From: Actinoplanes sandaracinus
GTDB taxonomy: Bacteria; Actinomycetota; Actinomycetes; Mycobacteriales; Micromonosporaceae
Length of the DNA stretch: 64,000 nucleotides
Assembly (NCBI RefSeq): GCF_030009775.1
Contig: NZ_JASCTH010000032.1
Span: 56,764 to 120,763 of the forward strand
Reading direction: 5' to 3'
The notes below the pieces were generated by a model. It saw only the letters and a list, made by a program, of their open reading frames with translations. It had not been told where the DNA came from and searched no databases. Positions 51,458 through 59,418 of this stretch are shown here, in pieces. Position 1 is the stretch's first letter; every line of letters starts with the position of its first letter. The position numbers and the translations under genes were made by a program.

Positions 51458-52028
51458 CGGACACCGCCCGCGCCGACGCCATCGCGCACTCGCTACAGCG
51501 GCCACACTCCTGCGGCTTGTACAGGCAGATGCAGTCCGCTCCGGTCTCCGGATCCAGCGCCGTCACCGGCACCTCGCACGGGCGCGTGACGTTCATCAAC
51601 GCCGCATAGCCGGTCCAGCCGTCGCAACGGACCGCCAGCCACTGCACGAACCGCGGCAAGCCGGGAGGGTTCACGCAGTCCACCGCCTCAGCCCAGGTGG
51701 CGTTCACCGGCCCGTGCGTGATCGTCCACGCCGCCCACCGTTGCGCCTGCTCCAGCGCACCCGGATCGGTCAGCGTTTCATCCAGGTCGACGACTCGCAG
51801 ATAGCGCTTGTGCCGTGCAGGTTCCTCCAGCACCCAACAGCCATGCGGCACTGCGCTGAAGCGCAGCAGGTAGCACAACCAGTCCTCTTCGCCGTACAGG
51901 TCAGTCAGGACCACGAAACCGTCGACGTCGCGGTCAGCCAACCGTCTCCGCCCACCGCCGAGGCGAATCAGGCACTGTGGCTTGTACCGCTGCTCCGGGA
52001 CGAACCCGCCGGGAGTCCGATAGGTCAT
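51447..52028 (-). CDS. Unknown protein with GADCxCL cysteine motif (tandem paralogue 1)
   Basis: 193 residues; ATG 52028 overlaps the upstream stop (ATGA). Central LRVVDLDETLTDPGALEQAQ-RW, then YAALMNVTRPCEVPVTALDP, ETGADCICLYKPQECGRCSE-C. The Cys pattern C...C-x-C...C..C..C at the C-terminus could bind a metal or cluster. It aligns with the upstream gene product (52025-52576), so the pair arose by tandem duplication. No known family recognised. Confidence 0.7.
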   Translation of the reverse strand: MTYRTPGGFVPEQRYKPQCLIRLGGGRRRLADRDVDGFVVLTDLYGEEDWLCYLLRFSAVPHGCWVLEEPARHKRYLRVVDLDETLTDPGALEQAQRWAAWTITHGPVNATWAEAVDCVNPPGLPRFVQWLAVRCDGWTGYAALMNVTRPCEVPVTALDPETGADCICLYKPQECGRCSECAMASARAVSDDG

Positions 52029-52576
52029 GGCGCACCGTCTCCGGCGTCCTCTACCGACAGGCACGCGCAATCGGCCCCGGTAGCCGGGAGGACATCGCGG
52101 ACCGGCAGCATGCACAGCGACGACACGTTGAACAACGGCGCGTAGAACGAGCGGCCCGCGAACAGCACCGCCCGCCACTCCGTCACCCGAGCCGGAGCGG
52201 CCGGAACCGTCAGCCAGCCCGTGCCGGCCGCCGCCTGCTCCTGCCGGAGAAGGTCCGACGCCTCGACGAACAACGTCGCCCACTGCTGCGCCGCCGCCAC
52301 ATCGCCTGGATCGCGCAGCGTCGTGTTCCACTTCACGACTTCCAGCCGCACACCCGTCCCCTCAGGGTCGTACAACGCCCAGTGCCGCTCGCGGCCATGG
52401 AAACCCAGCAACACATCCAGCCACCACGACGCCGCCACACCGACCTCATGACGGTCCTTCAGCACGATCGTCTGCGGCGCGTACCCGGCGTTACGGTCGG
52501 CCAGCGGCAACCGAGGCCGCTGGCCCGAGCCAAACGGACAACGGAGCCCATTCACGTGCCGACGCACCTCAATCAC
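52025..52576 (-). CDS. Unknown protein with GADCxCL cysteine motif (tandem paralogue 2)
   Basis: 183 residues; GTG 52576 overlaps the upstream stop (GTGA), which fixes the start. Matches paralogue 1: LEVVKWNTTLRDPGDVAAAQ-QW, then YAPLFNVSSLCMLPVRDVLP, ATGADCACLSVED. Ends soon after the motif, lacking the extra Cys residues of paralogue 1. An N-terminal part (FGSGQRPRLPLADRN) differs. Both seem soluble. Function unknown. Confidence 0.7.
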   Translation of the reverse strand: MIEVRRHVNGLRCPFGSGQRPRLPLADRNAGYAPQTIVLKDRHEVGVAASWWLDVLLGFHGRERHWALYDPEGTGVRLEVVKWNTTLRDPGDVAAAQQWATLFVEASDLLRQEQAAAGTGWLTVPAAPARVTEWRAVLFAGRSFYAPLFNVSSLCMLPVRDVLPATGADCACLSVEDAGDGAP

Positions 52577-52875
52577 CCCCGGCACCCCTTCCGGACCACC
52601 GGCGGAAAACTCCGGCCCGGACCCGCATTCCGTGCCGAGCGCGGCCTGCTCGGCGCAGCCTCCACCAGCCGCAACCCCGCCACCCGCACATAGATGTCCC
52701 GGCGCGCAACCGCCTGGTTGTCCGGCCCCAGCACATACACCGCCAGCCAAGCCCAGCCGTCGTAGGTCGGTTTCAGATCCACCCACGCCACCCGGACCCG
52801 CAGCCCTCGATCGCCGTCGAACTGCACACTCGCCGCCCGACCCACCAGGAACACATCGCCAGGACACGGCCACAC
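52573..52875 (-). CDS. Small unknown beta-rich protein
   Basis: 100 residues from GTG 52875, GGTGAG upstream. First 75 residues look beta-rich (GDVFLVGRAASVQFDGDRGL; RVRVAWVDLKPTYDGWAWLA; VYVLGPDNQAVARRDIYVRV), like a small barrel; the tail is basic. Overlaps the next gene by 4 bases. No family recognised. Confidence 0.65.
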   Translation of the reverse strand: MWPCPGDVFLVGRAASVQFDGDRGLRVRVAWVDLKPTYDGWAWLAVYVLGPDNQAVARRDIYVRVAGLRLVEAAPSRPRSARNAGPGRSFPPVVRKGCRG

Positions 52876-52887
52876 CGGAACTCACCG

Positions 52888-53142
52888 CTACCCCGCCAGC
52901 AGTCCCGGCGAACCGACCCGGCGCGCGCCGACCAGTTCAGGGCGACTTGCTCCCGGCAGACGCGTCGGCAACCGCAACGTCCGGGAGAAGATCACCACCG
53001 CGTTCTCACGGCGGGGACACGGTCCCGGTACATCACATACGAGGCATCGGCCCGTCGCACTCGACGTCACATGCTGGTTGAGTAGCGCCTGCGCTGCTTG
53101 CAGCTTCGTTTCCGCCGTTTTGGCGTAGTACGAGGTCGCCAC
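52888..53142 (-). CDS. Small unknown protein, first gene of the operon
   Basis: 84 residues from GTG 53142 with AAGGAG at ideal spacing. TSYYAKTAETKLQAAQALLN is helical, followed by CLVCDVPGPCPRRENAVVIF with a CxxC...C cluster and a basic tail. An upstream in-frame start would add 102 residues that overlap the promoter region and is rejected. First of eight genes reading down to 49355. Confidence 0.7.
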   Translation of the reverse strand: MATSYYAKTAETKLQAAQALLNQHVTSSATGRCLVCDVPGPCPRRENAVVIFSRTLRLPTRLPGASRPELVGARRVGSPGLLAG

Positions 53143-53307
53143 GGGGGGCTCCTTCCGGTGTTCCGGGATGGCGTCAATGGCGGCACGCGGCTGGTTTGGC
53201 GGACCGCGCTCACCACTCGTGAATTTGGTGATCGACAGTGCACTCAGCGTGAAATGCCGCTCCCGGCTAGAGTGTCGCGATCCAAAGAGGACCGGAAGGC
53301 CGTTGTT

Positions 53308-53326
53308 AGGACTTAGAGAGGACTTA
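53308..53326. promoter_or_regulatory. Direct repeat, possible operator between operon and XRE regulator
   Basis: AGGACTTA occurs at 53308-53315 and 53319-53326, an 11-bp period (one helical turn), within the 280-bp divergent gap between 53142 and 53423. Candidate binding site for the XRE/TPR regulator. Confidence 0.4.
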
Positions 53327-53422
53327 AATGGGCAGCAAGTGCCGGATGCGGGGGTCGCGAGTCCTCCTGGAGGCCATGATGTTCTACCGTAAAGGAAGAT
53401 GCCCCGCACGGAGGTGACGCTG

Positions 53423-54691
53423 ATGACCCCTCGCCCGCCGATGAACACTGCGCTGAAGGCCGCTCGGCAGCATGCTGGCTATGCTTCGCAGCAAGCTTTC
53501 GCCAGTGCGCTAACGGAGGCCGCGCTCCGTATCGGGCTAAATCAGACCGAGGTCAGCGTTCGCCAGGTTCGCCGTTGGGAGTCAGCCAAGCCGCCATGGC
53601 CCCGAGCCGACCACCAGCGTCTTCTCGTGCACGTTCTACATCTCCCGATAGACCAATTGGGCTTTACGCCACCATGGCAAGACCAAGGCGTTGCGCCGGC
53701 CCAGGAGGCCGCTCCGCGTCATCTTCCTGACCAGGCCGCCGCCCTGCCGTTGCCGCAGGCCGCCACACCGGTGCAGCCGCCGACGATTGGCGCTGACTTC
53801 GCCACCATCACTATTGCGCATCGCCGTATGTATTGGAGTGTCCAGCCGACCCAGTTGCATCCCACCGTTGTGGAGCACACTCGCCTTGGCCTGCAGCTCC
53901 TTGCCGAAACAAGCGGTGTTGCCCGGCGCTTGCTGGCCACTTCGCTCGCTGAATCTCTGCTCCTGGCGGGTCGCATCGAGTTCTTTGATCTCCGCCTTCC
54001 CGACGAAGCAGGGAATACTCTAATCCGTGCACTTCAGGCGGCAGGCGAGGCGGACGATCCGTTACTTGGTGCGGCGGTCCTAGCTCATGCCGCATTCGTC
54101 CCCGGTTGGGAGGGGCGCCGAAGCGAAGCTCAGGAGCGGCTTCGCGCGGCCCGAGCTTATGCGCGGCGCGGCCCAGCCTCCGCAGAATTCCTCGCATGGC
54201 TTGATGCTGTTGAAGCCGAGTGTGACACCCTCTGCCGGCATCCGAAGGATGCGCTCCACGCGATCGACCGCGCGGAGCGCATATTAGCCAACGGCGCAAA
54301 CCACATGTCGCCCGAATGGTTTACATGGTTTTCCGCAGCCAGGCTTGCCGCTTTCAAGGGAAATACTCAACTAAAGGCTGGCCGGTACAGCCAAGCACGG
54401 AAAACCCTCACTACCGCTTTGGCTGGGCTCACCTCAGATGAGGGAAAGCAAAAGACGGTCCTGCTAGGCGACCTTGCGGCCGTGGAGGTTGCCGAGGAGA
54501 AGCCCCGGGAAGCCTGCATGCGTATCCATGAGGCGCTTGATCAACTAGCCGTGACCTGGTACGCCACCGGGATGGAACGCATACGAGCGGTACGCAACTC
54601 CCTGCAACCATGGGCGGACACGGACTATGTGCGTAGAGTAGATGACCGGCTCTACAGTTGGCAGACCACCCTTACCGCGTTGCGGCGTTGA
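53423..54691 (+). CDS. XRE-type transcriptional regulator with TPR-like C-terminal domain
   Basis: 422 residues. Helix-turn-helix region about 8-75 (ALKAARQHAGYASQQAFASA; VRQVRRWESAKPPWPRADHQ), then a long helical domain with TPR-like pairs (AERILANGANHMSPEWFTWF; KAGRYSQARKTLTTALAGLT). This is the layout of ligand- or peptide-controlled actinobacterial regulators. ATG 53423 is chosen because GGAGGTGA precedes it by 5 bases; an ATG at 53399 lacks one. Base composition is lower in GC than the neighbours. It diverges from the 49355-53142 operon. The 3' end overlaps the convergent HAD gene by 20 bp. Confidence 0.85.
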   Translation: MTPRPPMNTALKAARQHAGYASQQAFASALTEAALRIGLNQTEVSVRQVRRWESAKPPWPRADHQRLLVHVLHLPIDQLGFTPPWQDQGVAPAQEAAPRHLPDQAAALPLPQAATPVQPPTIGADFATITIAHRRMYWSVQPTQLHPTVVEHTRLGLQLLAETSGVARRLLATSLAESLLLAGRIEFFDLRLPDEAGNTLIRALQAAGEADDPLLGAAVLAHAAFVPGWEGRRSEAQERLRAARAYARRGPASAEFLAWLDAVEAECDTLCRHPKDALHAIDRAERILANGANHMSPEWFTWFSAARLAAFKGNTQLKAGRYSQARKTLTTALAGLTSDEGKQKTVLLGDLAAVEVAEEKPREACMRIHEALDQLAVTWYATGMERIRAVRNSLQPWADTDYVRRVDDRLYSWQTTLTALRR

Positions 54692-55331
54692 ACGCCGCGA
54701 TCCGCCCAGGAAGCTCGGCGAGTGAGTCAATCCTCATGGTGGCGAGGCGGTCCGCGTCAGGATCATTCTGCTGAATCGTGGCCCACGGTCCTCGGCGTAT
54801 CAGGGCCGTCTTGAAGCCCACCTTCACGGCTGGCCGGATATCATTGTCAAGCCTATCGCCGACATACACTGTTTCTTCGGGCTCGCACGGCGTTTCCCGT
54901 GCGACGGCTTCAAAGAATCGATGATCTGGTTTTGACACGCCCCAGTCATCAGATGTCGCGATCATGTCGGTCGGCAACTGAAGAGATCGGAGGATCTTCC
55001 CAGCTCGGATTGTTTGATTCCCCGCAATGCCAACCCAAAGCCCGTCCTTGCGGAGCTGCTCCAAAGATGGGCGCACATCTGAGTAAAGGTCTTCATCGTC
55101 AAAATGCTCTGGCTGGCCCGCTTCGGCGCGCTTTTCACGCTCTACCGTTAGGTCAAATCCCGGCTGGAATACCTGGAAGACGTCGCGATAGTCCTTCCCT
55201 AGCGCGATCACAGCACCAAATACCGCAGAGAATGTGTGTCTCGGCACCCGGAGCCAATCGGCCCACGTCCCATACTCACGTGTCTCATCAACCAGACACT
55301 CACCGACGTCGAACACCACCGCACGGATCAT
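54672..55331 (-). CDS. HAD-family hydrolase
   Basis: 219 residues. Motif I VFDVGECLVDE (nucleophile Asp8; second acid of the motif replaced by the GE pair, as in many HAD-IA members), cap region about 15-85, motif II AGNQT, motif III Lys in VSKPDHRFF, motif IV VGDRLDNDI. A phosphatase or dehalogenase-like enzyme of unknown substrate. Composition again less GC-rich than typical here. Convergent overlap of 20 bp with the regulator gene. Confidence 0.9.
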   Translation of the reverse strand: MIRAVVFDVGECLVDETREYGTWADWLRVPRHTFSAVFGAVIALGKDYRDVFQVFQPGFDLTVEREKRAEAGQPEHFDDEDLYSDVRPSLEQLRKDGLWVGIAGNQTIRAGKILRSLQLPTDMIATSDDWGVSKPDHRFFEAVARETPCEPEETVYVGDRLDNDIRPAVKVGFKTALIRRGPWATIQQNDPDADRLATMRIDSLAELPGRIAAFNAATR

Positions 55332-55391
55332 GAGTGGAGCCTAACGCAGGAACGTAGGCAGCGATGCGGGGCCGACGCCCACTGAAAGCGA

Positions 55392-56057
55392 CTACGCGGC
55401 CGCAAGGAGGACAGCAACGAGCCATCCCGTAACGAGGGCAGGTCCCATCGGCATGATTCCGTCCTTGCGGGTTCCCGTCCTGATTGCAAGGGCAGCGGCT
55501 CCCTGTAAAAGGAACGCTCCAACGATGCCCGTGGCCGCGGCGTGCCAGCTCAGCCACCCCAGGCTGAGCGTGACCGCGCCGGCTAGCGCAACGTCTCCGA
55601 GGCCGAGTTGGCCTGGGAGTGCCAACGCCACGGTCAGCAGGGCGACGGCCGTGATTGATCCGGTGGCGAGTGCCCGCAGGAGTGAACCGGGATCTCCTCC
55701 AAGGGAGGCATCGGCGGTGAAGCAGAGGATGCAGGCCGCCACGAGGGTGCCGGTTATGGCGTGTGGAAGTCGACGACGGCGCAAATCGATGACCGCTAGA
55801 CAGACTCCCAGGACGGCGAACAGCCAGAATGCTGGCAGCGCGGCCGATGGCTCGATGCGCCCGGTGACAAGCCCGGCAACCGTACCGGTCAGAAGCGAGA
55901 CGGTCGCGACAGCCGTCGGACGTGCGGGCGTGCCGAACCACCAGCGCTCCGGTACGCGAAGACTGCCCTGCGCTGGTGTCGCGTACGCGATGGCGGCGAC
56001 GGGGATACCAGCGAGCGCACCCACGACAGCGAACCCACATGTAACAAGGGCGTGCAC
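55392..56057 (-). CDS. Prepilin peptidase (A24 family)
   Basis: 221 residues with about six membrane segments. The two catalytic aspartates are visible: Asp91 in LAVIDLRRRRLPHA and Asp155 in GLGDVALAG (GxGD motif). The N-terminal methylase domain of full PilD is absent, as usual for TadV-type enzymes. It should cleave the prepilin encoded at 63762. GTG 56057 starts 3 bp after the upstream gene. It is on the strand opposite to the Tad operon. Confidence 0.9.
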   Translation of the reverse strand: MHALVTCGFAVVGALAGIPVAAIAYATPAQGSLRVPERWWFGTPARPTAVATVSLLTGTVAGLVTGRIEPSAALPAFWLFAVLGVCLAVIDLRRRRLPHAITGTLVAACILCFTADASLGGDPGSLLRALATGSITAVALLTVALALPGQLGLGDVALAGAVTLSLGWLSWHAAATGIVGAFLLQGAAALAIRTGTRKDGIMPMGPALVTGWLVAVLLAAA

Positions 56058-56060
56058 CTG

Positions 56061-56384
56061 CTATTGACCGTCGCCGTCTTCGTTCTCGTGGTGTTCTTCT
56101 TTCCACCGACCGAGTCGTGAAATCACGTCCATCAATTCGACGCCTTCGGCGGTCAGGCGGTAGACGGCGAGGCGTTCCTCCCGGTGGTGCTCAACCAGGC
56201 CTTCTGCTTGCAGAAATTTCAGCGTGTGGGTCAGTGTCTTGGGGTAGACGACCTTGGGGCTGTCTTGCGATACGGCATGAAGGAGCTGGGAGTACTGCAG
56301 TGGTCCCGTCCGGAGGTTCTTCAGGATGACACGGTTCAACTTTCGGCGTGCAAGTTTGTAGATGGGTTCAAGATCGTTCGTCAA
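56061..56384 (-). CDS. Winged-helix transcriptional regulator (HxlR/PadR-like)
   Basis: 107 residues: RRKLNRVILKNLRTGPLQYS, TLTHTLKFLQAEGLVEHHRE and YRLTAEGVELMDVISRLGRW match the winged-helix fold of HxlR/PadR regulators. TTG start at 56384, supported by GGAGGTGAG upstream. Three bases from the prepilin peptidase gene, so co-transcribed and possibly controlling it and the pilus. Confidence 0.85.
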   Translation of the reverse strand: MTNDLEPIYKLARRKLNRVILKNLRTGPLQYSQLLHAVSQDSPKVVYPKTLTHTLKFLQAEGLVEHHREERLAVYRLTAEGVELMDVISRLGRWKEEHHENEDGDGQ

Positions 56385-56476
56385 GCGCAGCTCACCTCCC
56401 CCCGGTCACGAGCGCGCGACGCTAAGCGATCAAGTGTAGGACTCTACGCAACCGTCAAGCCAGTGATTTGTGTTCG

Positions 56477-56493
56477 TGGCTATGTTTTTGTCC
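56477..56493. promoter_or_regulatory. TGGCTAT...TTTGTCC site upstream of the winged-helix gene
   Basis: TGGCTATGTTTTTGTCC lies about 95 bp upstream of the 56384 start. A related TGGCTATTTTGTCCCG occurs at 56981-56996 upstream of the second winged-helix gene, so both may be bound by one regulator. Confidence 0.35.
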
Positions 56494-56560
56494 TATGTGT
56501 ATGACCGGCGAGTTGCACTGATGTTCATCATTGCGGCGCAGGCAAGAAGAGCGCCGTGCC

Positions 56561-56887
56561 CTACCGGGCGTGCCTGCCGGGGCGAGCGTTGCGGATGGCG
56601 ACCCATTGCTGAAGGCGGATCATGTGAGCAGTGACCTCTTCGCCCTTAGTGGTCAACATGAAGCCCGTCTGCGGATGCGGCTCGACGTCCAGGCTGCCGC
56701 ACTGATAGCTGAACACGAGGCGCTCGGCCGCCAGTGCTCGTAGCAGCGACAGCGCCTGGCCCACTACGGCCGCAATCTCGGCGAAGGTGGCCACGCCGGC
56801 GCGGACGTACAGCGCATGAAGCACCTCATACACACCAGGACGCGCAAGTACGGCAAGCGCCTGCTCAATGCGGGTGTCGTCGTCCAT
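56561..56887 (-). CDS. Winged-helix regulator, second
   Basis: 108 residues: RIEQALAVLARPGVYEVLHA, FAEIAAVVGQALSLLRALAA, then FMLTTKGEEVTAHMIRLQQW, a winged helix like the 56061 product but divergent. GGGAGGTG upstream of ATG 56887. Its upstream region (56888-57219) is shared with the divergent Tad operon and carries two motif arrays, making it a good candidate for the pilus regulator. Confidence 0.8.
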   Translation of the reverse strand: MDDDTRIEQALAVLARPGVYEVLHALYVRAGVATFAEIAAVVGQALSLLRALAAERLVFSYQCGSLDVEPHPQTGFMLTTKGEEVTAHMIRLQQWVAIRNARPGRHAR

Positions 56888-56923
56888 TGCGGTACACCTC
56901 CCTCGGGGTCAAGGAACTTTTTG

Positions 56924-56989
56924 AAATAGCCGCAATAGCCCGCTCACTCTGGGCTATATGACCTCTATGTGCCAAATCGCTGGCTATTT
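56924..56989. promoter_or_regulatory. Array of ATAGCC/GGCTAT motifs
   Basis: AAATAGCC at 56924-56931, AATAGCC at 56934-56940, GGGCTAT at 56951-56957 and GGCTATTT at 56982-56989. First and last form an inverted repeat. Located just upstream of the winged-helix gene start (56887); likely operator sites for that protein. Confidence 0.45.
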
Positions 56990-57007
56990 TGTCCCGTTTT
57001 GCGCGGC

Positions 57008-57084
57008 GGTACGTGCCTCAAGGTACGTACCGCCATGCACGTTCTTTTGGCCGCCTCGAAGGCACGTTCCCGCAGGCACGTACG
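57008..57084. promoter_or_regulatory. Array of five ACGT-core motifs with 14-bp phasing
   Basis: GGTACGTGCC (57008), GGTACGTACC (57022), TGCACGTTC (57036), GGCACGTTCC (57061) and GGCACGTACG (57075). ACGT cores start at 57011, 57025, 57039, 57064 and 57078: spacings 14, 14, 25 and 14. It lies 136-212 bp before the first Tad operon gene. Looks like a multi-site operator. Confidence 0.55.
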
Positions 57085-57219
57085 TTGCAGCCACTGCGAG
57101 GTGAAGGTGTAATCACAGCTCGTGACCTTGCGGTGGGCTGTCCTTAGTGGCCGATGCTAAGGGTTGTTAACGCGGTTCGCCTATAGGAGGACCGTCCACG
57201 AGTTTGGAGGTACTACCCG

Positions 57220-57768
57220 GTGCGCACCCGTCCCGTTCTCGGTGGTCTGCTGGCGCTATCAGTCCTGCTTAGTGCGGCGTGTGCCTCGAACAAGTCAGAG
57301 AGCACCCCGAGCATCCCGCTGCCGGCGCCATCATCGGCAGCGCCGACCCTCGAACCGAGGGCTGTGGCGGAACGTGACGCATTGACGGCGTATCGCGGCA
57401 TGTGGAGCGCCTTTGTTGAGGCGGCGAAGACGTCGGACGCGGAAGCTCCGCAGTTGCGCGAGTACGCCTCTGACCAGGCGTTGAGCCTGATCGTAAGCGG
57501 GCTGCTCACAGATCACGCTCAGGGGAAGATCACGAAGGGCGACCTTGCCGTGAATCCCAAGGCGACCGAGGTCAAGCCTGAACAGTCGCCAACAGAGGTG
57601 ACTGTTCTGGACTGTGTCGATTCTACGAAGTGGCTGGAGTACAAGTCCTCCGGAGAGCTGTGGGATGACGAGCCAGGCAGCAAGCACCGGACCACGGCAA
57701 CGGTGAAGCGCTCTGACGACACGTGGAAGGTCAGCTCGTTCATCTTGGAGGAGTCAGGGACATGTTAG
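57220..57768 (+). CDS. Lipoprotein, first gene of the Tad operon
   Basis: 182 residues. Signal peptide with lipobox LSAAC (Cys at about 22), Ser/Pro spacer, then a soluble domain from about 50 (ALTAYRGMWSAFVEAAKTSD; ITKGDLAVNPKATEV; HRTTATVKRSDDTWKVSSF) of a kind found in many actinobacterial surface lipoproteins. GTG 57220 with GGAGG upstream. Overlaps the next gene by 7 bases, so same transcript as the pilus genes. Role unknown. Confidence 0.85.
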   Translation: MRTRPVLGGLLALSVLLSAACASNKSESTPSIPLPAPSSAAPTLEPRAVAERDALTAYRGMWSAFVEAAKTSDAEAPQLREYASDQALSLIVSGLLTDHAQGKITKGDLAVNPKATEVKPEQSPTEVTVLDCVDSTKWLEYKSSGELWDDEPGSKHRTTATVKRSDDTWKVSSFILEESGTC

Positions 57769-58661
57769 GACGGCAGCGGCCCGCACTCCTTCTGACGGTC
57801 CTCGTCGGCCTGCTCGCCAGCGCGTTCATGCCCGCACCGGTCTGGGCTGGCGACGGTACCGGGAAAGTGGAGTGCGCCAGGAGTGACCCTCGCCCGGCTT
57901 GCAACATCAGCGCTGGGACTCCGCAGCGGCCCGGTAAGGGTAGCGACGGCGGCGGAAAGGGCGGTCGGAGTGGTGACGGCAAGTGCCGTGGTCCCCAGGG
58001 TCAAGAGATTCCGTGTGAACGAGACGGGGGTCGAGTCGGGGCGGGCGGCTGCTACTACAGGCCCGCTAACGATCTGGGTCCGGGCATCATCGAGATCCTG
58101 GGTGGTCAGCCTGTTGGAGAGGGCGGCTGGTATTACCGGGACTGCGGCGACTCCGAGGGGTATACCGGGCCGTTCTGGATCGCGGGGGCTCCGCCGGTGG
58201 TGTCGCCCGAGGTGGTCGCCCGTCAAGCGGTGGCGAAGTTGCAGTTGCCTGAAGTGACGATTCGTATGAACCCGCCGGGTGACCAGCTCGTCAACTTGCC
58301 GATCTGGCTGGCTCTGGACGCAGCCTCGTGGACGTCGCAGTCGGCTACGGCGTCTGTTCCGGGGGTGAGTGTGACGGCGACCGCTCGTCCGGTGAAGGTG
58401 GCGTGGTCGATGGGGGACGGCACCACTCGTACCTGTGACGGTCCGGGCACGGCGTGGACGGCGGGTACTGATCCGAGGGCGGCGTCTCCGGATTGCGGGC
58501 ACGTGTACCGGCGGGCGAGTGACGCCTACCGGGTGACCGCGACGGTGACGTGGGAGGTGACCTGGGCTGGGGCGGGTCAGTCCGGCACGGTGCCGGATCT
58601 GACCACCAGCGGTCAGGTGCAGACCCGGGTTCAGGAGTCCCAGGCGGTCATCAGCCGCTAG
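57762..58661 (+). CDS. Secreted protein with PKD-like domain
   Basis: 299 residues. Signal peptide about 1-29 ending PVWAGDG, then a Gly/Lys-rich linker with Cys, a region GGCYYRPANDLGPGIIEILG, and a C-terminal immunoglobulin/PKD-like beta domain (VKVAWSMGDGTTRTCDGPGT; DCGHVYRRASDAYRVTATVT). Overlaps the lipoprotein gene; ATG 57762 with GGAGGAG upstream. Probably a cell-surface component linked to the pilus; not a known Tad core protein. Confidence 0.8.
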   Translation: MLGRQRPALLLTVLVGLLASAFMPAPVWAGDGTGKVECARSDPRPACNISAGTPQRPGKGSDGGGKGGRSGDGKCRGPQGQEIPCERDGGRVGAGGCYYRPANDLGPGIIEILGGQPVGEGGWYYRDCGDSEGYTGPFWIAGAPPVVSPEVVARQAVAKLQLPEVTIRMNPPGDQLVNLPIWLALDAASWTSQSATASVPGVSVTATARPVKVAWSMGDGTTRTCDGPGTAWTAGTDPRAASPDCGHVYRRASDAYRVTATVTWEVTWAGAGQSGTVPDLTTSGQVQTRVQESQAVISR

Positions 58662-58709
58662 CTCGCATAACGAGTCTTTGTAAGCGCCAAGTCGGGGAGG
58701 ACGTTGGTC

Positions 58710-59417
58710 ATGGCGCTAGGTTCCGTGCGCCCTAAAACAGGGTTGGAAGATCGTCCGACGGTTGCCGCGCCGCGTGCGGGGCGGGGGCCGTGGCGGGCGG
58801 CCCGGCGGCGCCGCAGGTTGCCGTTCGTGGCGTTGGGCGGGTTGCTGGTCGTCTTGTGCGTGCTGGGGTACGCGTGGGGCGCGGTGCGTCTCGGTGACCG
58901 GGTGCAGGTGCTCGCGGTGGCGCGGCCGGTCGCTGCTGGGCAGGCGATCACCGCTGCCGACTTGCGGCAGGTGTCGGCGGCTCAGGACCCGGGGGTGCAG
59001 TTGATCCTCGCAGGGCAGGCCGACCAGGTGGTCGGTCGCACGGCGGTCGTTCCGTTGGTGGCCGGGACTCTGTTGACTCCGGCGTTGGTGGGTGATGCGG
59101 CGTTCCCTCCGGCGGGGAAGGTTGCCGCGTCGGTGGCGTTGAAGCCGGGCCAGTATCCGCAGGGGCTGGCCAACGGTGCGCGGGTCGCGGTGTACGTCTC
59201 CGCCAGCGGTATGGGCAGCGAGGGGAAACCGGCTCCGGCCGCCGCCTCGCCCACTGCGAGTGGGGTGATGCCGGCGGTGGTGCTCGGCGTGGATCTCGCC
59301 GGTGACGGGCAGGGCGCGACGGTGATCACGCTGCTGTTGAACGACTCTGACGCGCCGAAGCTGGCGGCTGCAGCGGGGTCGGTGGTGCTGATGCAGACCG
59401 CGCCCGGAGGCAACTGA
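58710..59417 (+). CDS. SAF-domain pilus assembly protein (CpaB/RcpC-like)
   Basis: 235 residues: basic N-terminus, one membrane segment about 37-58, then a SAF domain (VLAVARPVAAGQAITAADLR ... VGRTAVVPLVAGTLLTPALV in parts). CpaB-type proteins act in the periplasm/outside during Flp pilus assembly. ATG 58710 with GGGAGGA upstream. Next gene starts 1 bp after the stop. Confidence 0.85.
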   Translation: MALGSVRPKTGLEDRPTVAAPRAGRGPWRAARRRRRLPFVALGGLLVVLCVLGYAWGAVRLGDRVQVLAVARPVAAGQAITAADLRQVSAAQDPGVQLILAGQADQVVGRTAVVPLVAGTLLTPALVGDAAFPPAGKVAASVALKPGQYPQGLANGARVAVYVSASGMGSEGKPAPAAASPTASGVMPAVVLGVDLAGDGQGATVITLLLNDSDAPKLAAAAGSVVLMQTAPGGN

Positions 59418-59418
59418 C

